Assembly (NCBI GenBank): GCA_963978445.1
Contig: CAXBRT010000059.1
Coordinates: 1-10,276 of the forward strand
DNA length: 10,276 nt
Reading direction: 5' to 3'
DNA from: TMED14 sp003444795
GTDB taxonomy: Bacteria; Bacteroidota; Bacteroidia; Flavobacteriales; Schleiferiaceae
Shown one piece after another: positions 1 to 6,447 of the stretch. Position 1 is the first letter of the stretch, and each line of letters begins with the position of its first letter. A program made the translations under genes and the position numbers. The notes beneath the pieces are model-generated. The model saw nothing but the letters and a program-made list of their open reading frames with translations. It was not told the DNA's origin and did not search any database.

Positions 1-9
1 TCCTAATCT

Positions 10-612
10 TTACGGATTTACTCGTGCATCATAGGTGCCGCCCATGCTAGGGGAATCGCCCATCAATCGGGCCATCATAACCTTTTTCACCATGTTGAAA
101 ACGGCCATGTGAATATCTTCAGCGACTTCCATATCCATGGCATCTGAATGGATGGAAATGTCTGCCATTTCGCGCAAGGCACCTCCTTTGAACCCGGTCA
201 TGCCAATGACGGTGGCACCCTTTGTTTTGGCGTATTCCACAGCCTTCAACACATTCTTTGAGTTGCCAGACCCACTAATGCCGATGACGACGTCCCCAGG
301 TTGGAGGAAGTTCTTCAGCGGCTCAATAAAAATGTCATCCCATCCAATATCATTGGCTATGGCCATCATGGAGGGGAGGTTGTCGTTGAGACAAACCATT
401 TTGAAGCGGTTCTCCAGGCCATAGGAAGCACCTTTGAGAAAGTCGCCTGCTGCATGGCTGGCAGATGCTCCCGAACCTCCATTGCCCATGGTGAAAATCG
501 TCGCGCCTTGGGCGTGTGCCTGGGCAAAACATTCAACCATGGCGTCCACGGCAGCCATATCGAGGCGGTCCATGGTCGCGGTCAACAATTGGCGGTATTC
601 AGATGCAGTCAT
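10..612 (-). CDS. GmhA-like SIS-domain sugar-phosphate isomerase
   Basis: A 200-residue cytoplasmic protein with one SIS fold. The phosphate-binding loop GNGGSGASASH is at residues 43-53, a second loop GISGSGNSKNV at 111-121, and the segment EDIH at 165-168. Layout and length resemble phosphoheptose isomerase GmhA, which converts sedoheptulose 7-phosphate to D-glycero-D-manno-heptose 7-phosphate. It is the last gene of the heptose run, 21 nt after the kinase stop, which supports that role. One oddity: compared with E. coli GmhA as I recall it, the metal-ligand positions H61, E65, Q172 and H180 become H53, D57, E165 and N173, so only the first is kept. It could be a divergent GmhA or an SIS isomerase with a different substrate. 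The ATG at 612 gives the expected family N-terminus. SIS family is certain; the exact substrate is inferred from context. Confidence 0.85.
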   Translation of the reverse strand: MTASEYRQLLTATMDRLDMAAVDAMVECFAQAHAQGATIFTMGNGGSGASASHAAGDFLKGASYGLENRFKMVCLNDNLPSMMAIANDIGWDDIFIEPLKNFLQPGDVVIGISGSGNSKNVLKAVEYAKTKGATVIGMTGFKGGALREMADISIHSDAMDMEVAEDIHMAVFNMVKKVMMARLMGDSPSMGGTYDARVNP

Positions 613-633
613 GGAATAAAGGTAGGGTCTTTT

Positions 634-1617
634 TTATCCGTTGAAGATTACCTTGGAACCGTCTAGGTCCAATTGGAAGGGGAAGGGGCGGCATTCGTGC
701 ATTGACTGATCAAGAGCGGCATGCGCCGATGGGGGCGCCATGAACAGCATGAATCCGCCGCCACCAGCTCCGAGCAATTTTCCACCCCATGCGCCAGCAG
801 CCATGCCAGCCTGGTAGGCTTCTTGAATCCGCGGATTGCTGATGCCCGAGGCAAGAGATTGTTTTAGCTTCCAGTTCTCATGCATATGATTACCCAAGTC
901 CTTCCAGTCGCCGGTAGAAAGAGAGCCTGCGAATGGTTCGACAAAGCTCACCATAGTCTTGAGGGAAGCTACCTTATCGGCCTCGGAGCTCGTTTTGCTC
1001 TGTTCCGCCAAGATGGTGCTCGCACTTCGCTGGTTTCCAATATAATAGAGCTTCATGTGCTGGCAAAATGCACCACGAAGTTCAGCGCTTATCTGGATGG
1101 CTTCCACCTCCACGGAATCGTCTTTGTGAAATCGGATAATGTTGAGACCGCCATAGGCTGCGGCATATTGGTCCTGCTTGCCAATAGGTTCACCCAAATC
1201 TTCCAACTCCACTTGACAGGCCATTCGGCCAAGCCAAGCCTTGTCTACTTCTCCAAGCCTCCCTTGACGAGCCATTAAGTTGTGTAAGGTGCCAACGGTA
1301 AAGCTGGAAGAGGAGCCCATGCCCGTACCCGCAGGGACATCTGCAATGGAGCTCACTTCGAGGCCTTCGCGAACGCCCAATTTTTGCATGATGGTCCGTA
1401 GGATGGGATGCTGCAAATCCGACACTGCACCAACGGTCTCCGTTTTGGAGTACTTGGTTCGAATTTCTCCCGGCTCAAAAAAGTCATGGGAAGAAATGTA
1501 CATGTACTTGTCGATCGTGGTGGACAGCACAGCCCCGCCATTGGAACGGTAGAAGCTGGGCAAATCACTTCCTCCACCTACAAAGGAGATTCTAAAAGGG
1601 GTGCGGGTAATGATCAC
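634..1617 (-). CDS. hddA: HddA-type D-glycero-alpha-D-manno-heptose 7-phosphate kinase (GHMP family)
   Basis: A 327-residue GHMP kinase. The N-terminal motif RTPFRISFVGGGSDLP (5-20) is typical of the heptose/fucose kinase branch. The glycine/serine-rich ATP loop PAGTGMGSSSS is at 95-105, EPIGKQDQYAAAYGG at 143-157, and the C-terminal GHMP loop LLGAGGGGFMLF at 271-282. HddA phosphorylates heptose 7-phosphate at C1 to give the alpha-1,7-bisphosphate, feeding the phosphatase encoded just upstream. The start codon is GTG at 1617. It overlaps the TGA of the preceding gene as GTGA, implying translational coupling, and the resulting N-terminus MIITRTPFRI is exactly the family start. A fucokinase-like GHMP enzyme is the main alternative, but the phosphatase and isomerase neighbours favour heptose. 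Confidence 0.9.
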   Translation of the reverse strand: MIITRTPFRISFVGGGSDLPSFYRSNGGAVLSTTIDKYMYISSHDFFEPGEIRTKYSKTETVGAVSDLQHPILRTIMQKLGVREGLEVSSIADVPAGTGMGSSSSFTVGTLHNLMARQGRLGEVDKAWLGRMACQVELEDLGEPIGKQDQYAAAYGGLNIIRFHKDDSVEVEAIQISAELRGAFCQHMKLYYIGNQRSASTILAEQSKTSSEADKVASLKTMVSFVEPFAGSLSTGDWKDLGNHMHENWKLKQSLASGISNPRIQEAYQAGMAAGAWGGKLLGAGGGGFMLFMAPPSAHAALDQSMHECRPFPFQLDLDGSKVIFNG

Positions 1618-2918
1618 GAGTTTTGGCTTGTTGTCGTGAAGATACGGGCTACTGCGGATTCTAAATTATCCGCCCAAAAGTCAGGCTCTGGCCCTGGTTT
1701 ATCTCCGTGACCGGTTTTGACTCGGATAGTTTTTACACCTGCTGCTTGGCCGGCTTCAATATCTCGTGGGCTATCCCCAATGAGCCAACTTTCGCTTAAA
1801 TCAATGTTGAAACGCTCTGCGGCGGCTAGGAGCATGCCAGGCGAGGGTTTTCGACAAGCGCATTCAATCTTGTATTCAGGCCGCTCCTCCGGGAAACCGC
1901 CATGGGGGTGATGTGGACAGTAGTACAAAGCATCCACGAACGCGCCATTCTCGGCCAGCAATCGATCCATGCGGGCATGGATTCGGGCCACGCCATCTTC
2001 ATCGGTTAAGCCACGTGCAACTACGCTTTGGTTCGTGACGACTACCGAAAGAAAAGGACTTTGGTTGATGGCGCGAATGGCCTTCCCCGCAAAAGGGTAG
2101 AGGGTAAATTCGTCGGGATGCTTGATGAGATCCGTGTCAATATTGATGACGCCGTCCCGGTCTAGAAAGATGGCTCGTTGTTGCTCTTTTAAGTTCCGCG
2201 CAGCGATTTTGCCGCTCGACAGGGCAACTTCCACTTGGGTATGCCGTTCAGGTTTGCCCATGTCTTTGATGTACTCGGGACTGGCATACCCAAACAACCG
2301 GTGGGTCGCAGCCCAAGTGGGAAACAGATCTCGACCGAAGTCGCTGGGAATCCCTTCTGGAATGGCGGCTAGGAGTTCGGGCTCAAAGAGATAGAGGGCG
2401 GCATTGACACAATTGGCTCGGTCAATGCCCTCCGGATGTGGCTTTCCGTGGACAGCGCGAACCCGGCCGGATTTATCTAGGTCGACGAGGTCCGAATCGT
2501 AGGGGTGGTCGTTTGGATGGACGAAGAGGGTACCCTGTGCGCGTTTGCTGACGTGGAAGGCTTCCATTCGGCTCAAGTCCACATCGCTCAAGGTGTCTCC
2601 ATAAAAGACCCAGAACGATTGGGTCAACTGGTCTTTGAGCAAAGGAAGCGCACCAGCGGTACCTAGAGGCTCTTGTTCCTCAACATAGTGGATGGAACAG
2701 CCAAAGGCAGAACCGTCTCCAAAGTGGGCGACAATCTGTTCGCCCAAGTGGCCAATGGTAATGAAAAAGCGCTCAATTCCTTGAGCGCTATAGGTTTCAA
2801 TCAGATGCTGTAAAACGGGCTTCCCAGCAATGGGAACCATGGGTTTGGCAGTGTTTGGAAAAGCCGATGCAAGACGGGTTCCTTTCCCACCTGCTAAAAC
2901 CACCGCGGTTTTCACCAT
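1614..2918 (-). CDS. Fused heptose-1-phosphate nucleotidyltransferase (HddC-like) and GmhB-type bisphosphate phosphatase
   Basis: A 434-residue two-domain protein. Residues 1-235 form an NTP-transferase domain: signature LAGGKGTRL at 8-16, KPMVPIAGKP at 25-34, GD at 107-108, and YIKDMGKPER at 216-225. Residues 248-425 form a HAD-IIIA phosphatase: DRDG at 253-256 (nucleophile D253, acid D255), T295 in VVTNQS, K357 in CRKP, and GDSPRD at 381-386. The GmhB zinc loop is present as C334, H336, C353 and C355. The second half should remove the C1... C7-side phosphate of heptose 1,7-bisphosphate to leave heptose 1-phosphate, and the first half should activate that with a nucleotide. GDP is expected by analogy with HddC, but the nucleotide cannot be read from sequence. 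It starts 4 nt after trxA and overlaps the kinase by 4 nt. Domain assignments are firm; substrates are inferred from the gene set. Confidence 0.88.
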   Translation of the reverse strand: MVKTAVVLAGGKGTRLASAFPNTAKPMVPIAGKPVLQHLIETYSAQGIERFFITIGHLGEQIVAHFGDGSAFGCSIHYVEEQEPLGTAGALPLLKDQLTQSFWVFYGDTLSDVDLSRMEAFHVSKRAQGTLFVHPNDHPYDSDLVDLDKSGRVRAVHGKPHPEGIDRANCVNAALYLFEPELLAAIPEGIPSDFGRDLFPTWAATHRLFGYASPEYIKDMGKPERHTQVEVALSSGKIAARNLKEQQRAIFLDRDGVINIDTDLIKHPDEFTLYPFAGKAIRAINQSPFLSVVVTNQSVVARGLTDEDGVARIHARMDRLLAENGAFVDALYYCPHHPHGGFPEERPEYKIECACRKPSPGMLLAAAERFNIDLSESWLIGDSPRDIEAGQAAGVKTIRVKTGHGDKPGPEPDFWADNLESAVARIFTTTSQNS

Positions 2919-2922
2919 GGGA

Positions 2923-3240
2923 TTAAAGCTGGGCCTCTAGTTTGCCGGCCAACACGTTTTTGGGAGCAACGCCCACCTGCTTATCAACGACTTCACCGTT
3001 CTTGAAAACGAGCAGGGTTGGGATGTTGCGAATGCCAAACTGCATGGCAATCTCGCCTTCCTTATCTACGTCTACTTTGCCGACTACAGCCCTGCCGTCA
3101 AAATCTTGGGCTAATTCATCGACAATGGGGCCTACCATGCGGCAGGGGCCGCACCATGCTGCCCAAAAGTCAACTAATACGGGCTTATCAGAATTCAGGA
3201 CTACTTCCTGGAAGTTGCTTTCGGTAATCTCGAGTGCCAT
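2923..3240 (-). CDS. trxA: Thioredoxin
   Basis: A 105-residue classical thioredoxin, the normal family length, with no signal peptide, so cytoplasmic. The redox motif WCGPC is at residues 29-33 (C30 and C33), preceded by VDFWAAW. The cis-proline motif IPT is at 73-75, and LLVFKNGEVVDKQVG matches the closing strands. It reduces protein disulfides using thioredoxin reductase, which is not in this window. The ATG at 3240 is chosen because the product then begins MALEITESNF, the usual family start; an ATG-like extension to 3306 would add 22 residues with no family match and would run through the promoter element. It is the first gene of the run, 4 nt ahead of the fused heptose enzyme, so the two are very likely cotranscribed. 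Confidence 0.96.
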   Translation of the reverse strand: MALEITESNFQEVVLNSDKPVLVDFWAAWCGPCRMVGPIVDELAQDFDGRAVVGKVDVDKEGEIAMQFGIRNIPTLLVFKNGEVVDKQVGVAPKNVLAGKLEAQL

Positions 3241-3275
3241 GCTACTTGTTTCGAACGTTGAAAAAATGTGAAAAG

Positions 3276-3283
3276 CAAATGTA
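3276..3283 (-). promoter_or_regulatory. Putative -7 promoter element for the trxA-heptose operon
   Basis: Read on the minus strand this is TACATTTG, an exact match to the Bacteroidota -7 consensus TAnnTTTG. It lies about 35 nt upstream of the trxA ATG, so transcription would begin near 3269 with a short leader. The -33 part is weak: the nearest TTG (3308-3310) is 24 nt away, slightly beyond the usual 17-23 nt. No other promoter-like site is visible before the four-gene run. Confidence 0.5.
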
Positions 3284-3337
3284 ACGGCCATGCGTAAATT
3301 GGCCATACAACTTAAGTCACAAAAACGCCTTTTTGCA

Positions 3338-3553
3338 ATGAAAAAATACTCCTTTTGGGCGCTGGTGCTAAGCGGAGCTCTTCAAATGGCCTGCGATAAG
3401 CCCACTTGTCCCCCTGGAAATCCAAATCCAGACTGCCCGTGTCCTGCGGTCTATGACCCCGTGTGCGGTTGCGACGGCAAGACCTACGGGAACGATTGTG
3501 AGGCGGGCTGTGCAGGGGTGGAGTCCTGGACTCCTGGTGAATGCGGAGGCTAA
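3338..3553 (+). CDS. Secreted Kazal-type serine protease inhibitor, possible lipoprotein
   Basis: A 71-residue exported protein. Residues 1-18 form a short signal peptide (KK, then a hydrophobic core), followed by C19, a Pro/Cys-rich spacer, and one Kazal domain at about 33-69. The domain shows C35-x7-C43-x10-C54-x3-C58-x10-C69 and the hallmark VYDPVCGCDGKTYGN. Kazal domains block serine proteases through a loop after the C35-equivalent; alignment with ovomucoid puts Ala37 at P1, which would suit elastase-like targets (inference). C19 suggests a lipoprotein, but QMAC is a poor lipobox, lacking Leu at -3, so it may be simply secreted. ATG 3338 is chosen because it starts directly at the signal peptide. 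The gene diverges from trxA and overlaps the last bases of a minus-strand gene by 4 nt. Confidence 0.82.
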   Translation: MKKYSFWALVLSGALQMACDKPTCPPGNPNPDCPCPAVYDPVCGCDGKTYGNDCEAGCAGVESWTPGECGG

Positions 3554-3735
3554 CCTAAGTGCGATTTTTCGCGCAACCAGGTAACTAGAGTTAAGCCACC
3601 ACCGAGCATGGATAGGGTGAAGCCGGTCCAATAGACCATACGGGCGCCCATCCAATGGTTCATAAAGAAAATATCCGAGGTCAAGATGAAGAGGTATCCT
3701 AGAATGAGGAGGCTTGGTCCAAGTTTGGTTTTCAT
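3550..3735 (-). CDS. Small two-helix membrane protein, function unknown
   Basis: I do not recognise a family. The 61-residue product has two hydrophobic stretches, about residues 8-24 and 33-53, joined by a short polar turn (NHWMGARM), and ends in a charged tail WLREKSHLG. This looks like a hairpin in the inner membrane. It meets the Kazal gene tail to tail, with the two stop codons overlapping in CTAA. Upstream is the tRNA-Asp terminator, so it needs its own promoter in the roughly 30 nt before the ATG or readthrough from the tRNA; I see no good consensus there. It may be real because the hydrophobic pattern is tidy and the space is otherwise empty, but the call is uncertain. Confidence 0.5.
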   Translation of the reverse strand: MKTKLGPSLLILGYLFILTSDIFFMNHWMGARMVYWTGFTLSMLGGGLTLVTWLREKSHLG

Positions 3736-3767
3736 AGCCCGGAAGGTAGGTCAGAGAGGATGGAAAT

Positions 3768-3795
3768 AAAAAAGCCTGCTGAGAAGCAGGCTTTT
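3768..3795 (-). terminator. Rho-independent terminator of tRNA-Asp
   Basis: An 11-bp perfect stem (3770-3780 with 3785-3795) around a 4-nt loop, with GCCTGCT/AGCAGGC as its GC-rich core. On the minus strand it ends in a run of six T. It begins 3 nt after the tRNA discriminator base, so it closes the tRNA transcription unit. Confidence 0.9.
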
Positions 3796-3797
3796 CG

Positions 3798-3871
3798 CGG
3801 TGCGGACGGGACTCGAACCCGCGACCCTCGGCGTGACAGGCCGATATTCTAACCAACTGAACTACCGCACC
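3798..3871 (-). tRNA. tRNA-Asp (anticodon GTC)
   Basis: A full cloverleaf can be folded on the minus strand. The 7-bp acceptor stem GGTGCGG/CCGCACC is perfect, the anticodon stem is TCGGC/GCCGA around loop CTGTCAC, with anticodon GTC at 3835-3837, and the T arm is GCGGG-TTCGAGT-CCCGT. The discriminator base is G73 (position 3798), as expected for tRNA-Asp. The 3' CCA is not encoded; the DNA continues CGA, so CCA must be added after transcription. It decodes GAC and GAU. It is a single-gene unit between its own promoter and terminator. Confidence 0.98.
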
Positions 3872-3897
3872 AGTATTGGTTCTCTGCGAAGAGGGTG

Positions 3898-3927
3898 CAA
3901 ATATATACCGCTTATTGCATTCGCAAA
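3898..3927 (-). promoter_or_regulatory. Bacteroidota-type promoter of tRNA-Asp
   Basis: On the minus strand, TTTG (3927-3924), an 18-nt spacer and TATATTTG (3905-3898) match both the -33 and -7 consensus elements of Bacteroidota sigma-ABfr promoters. The predicted start is about 20 nt before the tRNA 5' end at 3871. The -33 element and most of the spacer lie inside the last codons of the permease gene, which ends at 3912. Confidence 0.8.
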
Positions 3928-5132
3928 ACCTGTGAGGGAAGGATTTTGGATAAAATTTTAGCAGGAAGCAGAGAACTAAGAAGCACAGCGGTGAAAATTA
4001 AGCCGTTAGCCCATAAAAAGCCCCCCCAATTCCAGGCAACTGGAACGGCATCCACATAATAGGTTTGGGGATCTAAGGGGAGAAATTTAATCTGGTACTC
4101 TAGGTATAAAAAACTGAAAGCCAGAATATTGCCATATAGTAATCCCCAAAGAATACTCCTGCTGAACAGGGTAAGGATGCTGATCATTAGTCGCGAGCTG
4201 GATAGGCCCATCGTGCGGAGAATGGCCACGCTCTTTCGGCGCTCAATGATGCGAATAAAGATGACGACCGCCGCGTTGAATGCAGCCACCAAGGTCAATA
4301 TAACGCCTAGAATCCATGTGTTGGTGTCAAAAAGATCCAGCCATTGGTACAACTGTGGGTAATCTTCACGGGCCGAATACAGGCTCATCTCCATGGGAAG
4401 ACTGAGTAATAGGCCTTCGCGTTCTTTGTCTGTAAAAGGCGCTGAACGGTAGAGCAGTAAGGCCTGATGTTGGTCGGGTTCCCATCGGTTAAGCTTCTGT
4501 ACTTGGCGTTCGTGGCAAAAGATGGTTTGGGCATCCCATTCTACGAGTCCCGTTTCATACAGGCCTTGAACGGTAAAATACCGAAGGGTGGGCAAGCTTT
4601 GGGCGTCTCGCGAAAAGTACATTTCAAACGTACTGTCCACATCTATGTTCAATTCGCGCGCTAGAGTTGTAGAAAGCCATATTCCTGTCCCGGGCCAAGT
4701 AGGGAGTTCCCCCTTGGTCTTGTGTTTACGTATGCCTGGAGGCAGGTCGCTCACCCCCATGAGCTGAGCGCCCACCATTTGTGAAGTATGGCTCGCCATT
4801 CCCCCTTTGTAGCAGGTGGAAATAAGGGTAGTGGGGGATTCCTCTAGCAGGTCGGCGAAGCGGACTGAGAGGTCTTTCGTCCATGTAAAGGGCAAGGCGT
4901 CCGGGCTGGGCTGTTGCTGATATCCGCGGATTTGCAGCCCACCGTGAAACTCATCTACTTTTTGGTCAATAGCCTCTTGGAGGCCATCTCCGGTCGCAAT
5001 GCCCACTAAGACGGTGAATACGCCGGCTGCAATAACGGCGGTGGCCAGACCATTTGCCCGATGCAGCTTAGGGCTTCTTTTTCCCCACTGCCATCCCAAC
5101 CATATCGAGAAATTTCGCCAACTTGGTGCCAT
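3912..5132 (-). CDS. FtsX-family ABC transporter permease, LolC/LolE-like
   Basis: A 406-residue inner-membrane protein with the FtsX/MacB layout. TM1 is at about residues 29-47, a large periplasmic region at 50-265, then TM2 (271-294), TM3 (316-340) and TM4 (371-390). After TM2 comes the cytoplasmic segment RIIERRKSVAILRTMGLSS, where such permeases contact the ATPase, and before TM4 the LPLDPQTYYVDAVPV stretch seen in lipoprotein-release permeases. The likely role is extraction of lipoproteins from the inner membrane for delivery to the outer membrane. The LolD-type ATPase is not in this window and must be encoded elsewhere. The ATG at 5132 is preferred because it places a normal short cytoplasmic lead before TM1; more upstream ATGs (5156, 5171, 5228) would run into the divergent gene. 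A run of seven G occurs in the TM4-proximal NWGG codons, but the frame is intact. Confidence 0.85.
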   Translation of the reverse strand: MAPSWRNFSIWLGWQWGKRSPKLHRANGLATAVIAAGVFTVLVGIATGDGLQEAIDQKVDEFHGGLQIRGYQQQPSPDALPFTWTKDLSVRFADLLEESPTTLISTCYKGGMASHTSQMVGAQLMGVSDLPPGIRKHKTKGELPTWPGTGIWLSTTLARELNIDVDSTFEMYFSRDAQSLPTLRYFTVQGLYETGLVEWDAQTIFCHERQVQKLNRWEPDQHQALLLYRSAPFTDKEREGLLLSLPMEMSLYSAREDYPQLYQWLDLFDTNTWILGVILTLVAAFNAAVVIFIRIIERRKSVAILRTMGLSSSRLMISILTLFSRSILWGLLYGNILAFSFLYLEYQIKFLPLDPQTYYVDAVPVAWNWGGFLWANGLIFTAVLLSSLLPAKILSKILPSQVLRMQ

Positions 5133-6447
5133 GCAGTGTAAAGATACTTGGCTCATCGGAGCCGTAGGCATCGTCTTCCTCTTTTTATCGACGACCCACG
5201 CCTTTGGGCAATCCGAAGGTGCGCCCATGTATAGTGTGGAACATACGGGTGCCTTGCGCCTTGAAGAGTTTAAAACTGCCCCAGATACCCTGCGCTATGC
5301 CTTGGTAGCTCATGCTGCTAGCCTGAACTACGACGCGAAGAAAAAACGATTGTACAACACCGTAGAGCGTGCCAAAAAGCTCAACCTTCAGGTCGTCAAG
5401 ATCTTCTCGCCGGAGCATGGTTTTACCGGGAGTTTTTCTGCGGGCGAGCATGTGGAAGATGAAGAAGTCGATGGAGTCAAAATCCCGATGATCTCTCTGT
5501 ATGGAAGCCACAAAAAACCAACGGCGGAGGATTTGGCAGACGTCGATGTGGTCCTATTTGATCTCCAAGACGTGGGTGTACGTTTTTACACGTATATCAG
5601 CACCTTGACCTATGTGATGGAGGCCTGTGCGGAGTTTCGTAAACCCCTCGTGGTTTTGGACCGTCCCAACCCTTTCGCGAACGTGGTTGATGGCCCCGTT
5701 TTGGACACCAATTACCGGAGTTTTGTGGGTTTACATCCCGTTCCCGTGCTCTATGGCTTAACGATCGGGGAATACGCCCAAATGGTCAAAGGGGAGGGTT
5801 GGATTCCTGGGGCGGATTCTTTGCAACTTTCAGTCATCCCTTGCCCCGATTACTTTCGCGAACCCGTATACTTTCCCAAGGAGGCACCCCCTTCGCCCAA
5901 TCTGCCAAACGCCCACGCCATCGCGCTCTATCCCTCTTTGTGCTTTTTTGAAGCCACCCCAGTTAGCGTAGGCCGCGGAACGGATTCGCCCTTCGAACAC
6001 TTTGGCGCTCCCTGGCTAGATTCAACAGGCTATGCTTTTGTGCCCCAACCGAATGCGGGAGCCAGCTCGCCCAAATTTGAAGGCGAGCGCTGTCAAGGCT
6101 GGGACCTCCGGAATGTCGTATACCAGCCCGAGTTTGGATTGGATTTGCAGTACCTCCACAGCGCCTATCACGCTTATGTCCACCTGGGTTTGGATACCGT
6201 GAAGCCTTTTTTTACCTCTTTCATGGACAAATTAGCGGGAGGGACAACCTTGGAGGACGCCTTGGTAGCTGGCTGGAGCATTTCCGAGATTCAGGAATCA
6301 TGGAAAGCGGACATCCGAGCGTACGAAAGTATACGCAGCCGCTATCTGCTGTATGGTGCACGACCACCGGCGCCATTACCAGTGAGCCCCGAGTCAAGTA
6401 CGGCGACGAAAAAAAGAAAGAAGATCACAAAAAAAGGCGCCCAATAG
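5131..6447 (+). CDS. namZ: NamZ-type exo-beta-N-acetylmuramidase (DUF1343)
   Basis: A 438-residue exported protein. Residues 1-26 look like a signal peptide (hydrophobic core GAVGIVFLFLS, ending THAFGQ). DUF1343 landmarks follow in order: KIFSPEHGF at 90-98, ISLYG at 121-125, DLQDVGVRFYTYISTLTYVM at 144-163, DRPNP at 177-181, GLTIGEYAQM at 209-218, PSPNLPN at 254-260, and ATPVSVGRGTDSPF at 275-288. NamZ enzymes remove terminal MurNAc from peptidoglycan fragments, feeding wall recycling; the protein should act in the periplasm. The start at 5131 is fixed by the signal peptide; the reading frame continues upstream without family similarity. The C-terminal 28 residues (Pro/Ser then Lys-rich) look like an added tail, partly encoded by the A-run of the terminator that also contains the stop codon. 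No other peptidoglycan-recycling gene is nearby. Confidence 0.9.
   Translation: MQCKDTWLIGAVGIVFLFLSTTHAFGQSEGAPMYSVEHTGALRLEEFKTAPDTLRYALVAHAASLNYDAKKKRLYNTVERAKKLNLQVVKIFSPEHGFTGSFSAGEHVEDEEVDGVKIPMISLYGSHKKPTAEDLADVDVVLFDLQDVGVRFYTYISTLTYVMEACAEFRKPLVVLDRPNPFANVVDGPVLDTNYRSFVGLHPVPVLYGLTIGEYAQMVKGEGWIPGADSLQLSVIPCPDYFREPVYFPKEAPPSPNLPNAHAIALYPSLCFFEATPVSVGRGTDSPFEHFGAPWLDSTGYAFVPQPNAGASSPKFEGERCQGWDLRNVVYQPEFGLDLQYLHSAYHAYVHLGLDTVKPFFTSFMDKLAGGTTLEDALVAGWSISEIQESWKADIRAYESIRSRYLLYGARPPAPLPVSPESSTATKKRKKITKKGAQ

Noticed and set aside
617..624. TACCTTTA on the minus strand just before the GmhA-like gene as an internal promoter
   Set aside because: It has the same final-base mismatch and sits only 4 nt before the ATG in a tight operon. 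Most likely chance.
301..666. Plus-strand open frame of 121 codons opposite the GmhA-like and kinase genes
   Set aside because: It is antisense to two well-supported genes, has no recognisable motif, and its composition follows from the opposite strand's codons.
3292..3302. TAAATTGG (3295-3302) as a plus-strand promoter for the Kazal gene
   Set aside because: It has one mismatch in the -7 element and no TTG at a usable distance upstream, so it was not listed as a feature.
4019..4030. Seven-base C/G run followed by T-run in the permease as a phase-variation tract
   Set aside because: The run is short, encodes normal NWGG residues before TM4, and the frame is intact. No repeat expansion is visible.
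5139..5146. TATCTTTA on the minus strand as a -7 promoter element for the permease
   Set aside because: It differs from TAnnTTTG at the last base, has no TTG 17-23 nt upstream, and would start transcription at the ATG itself. Too weak to list as a promoter.
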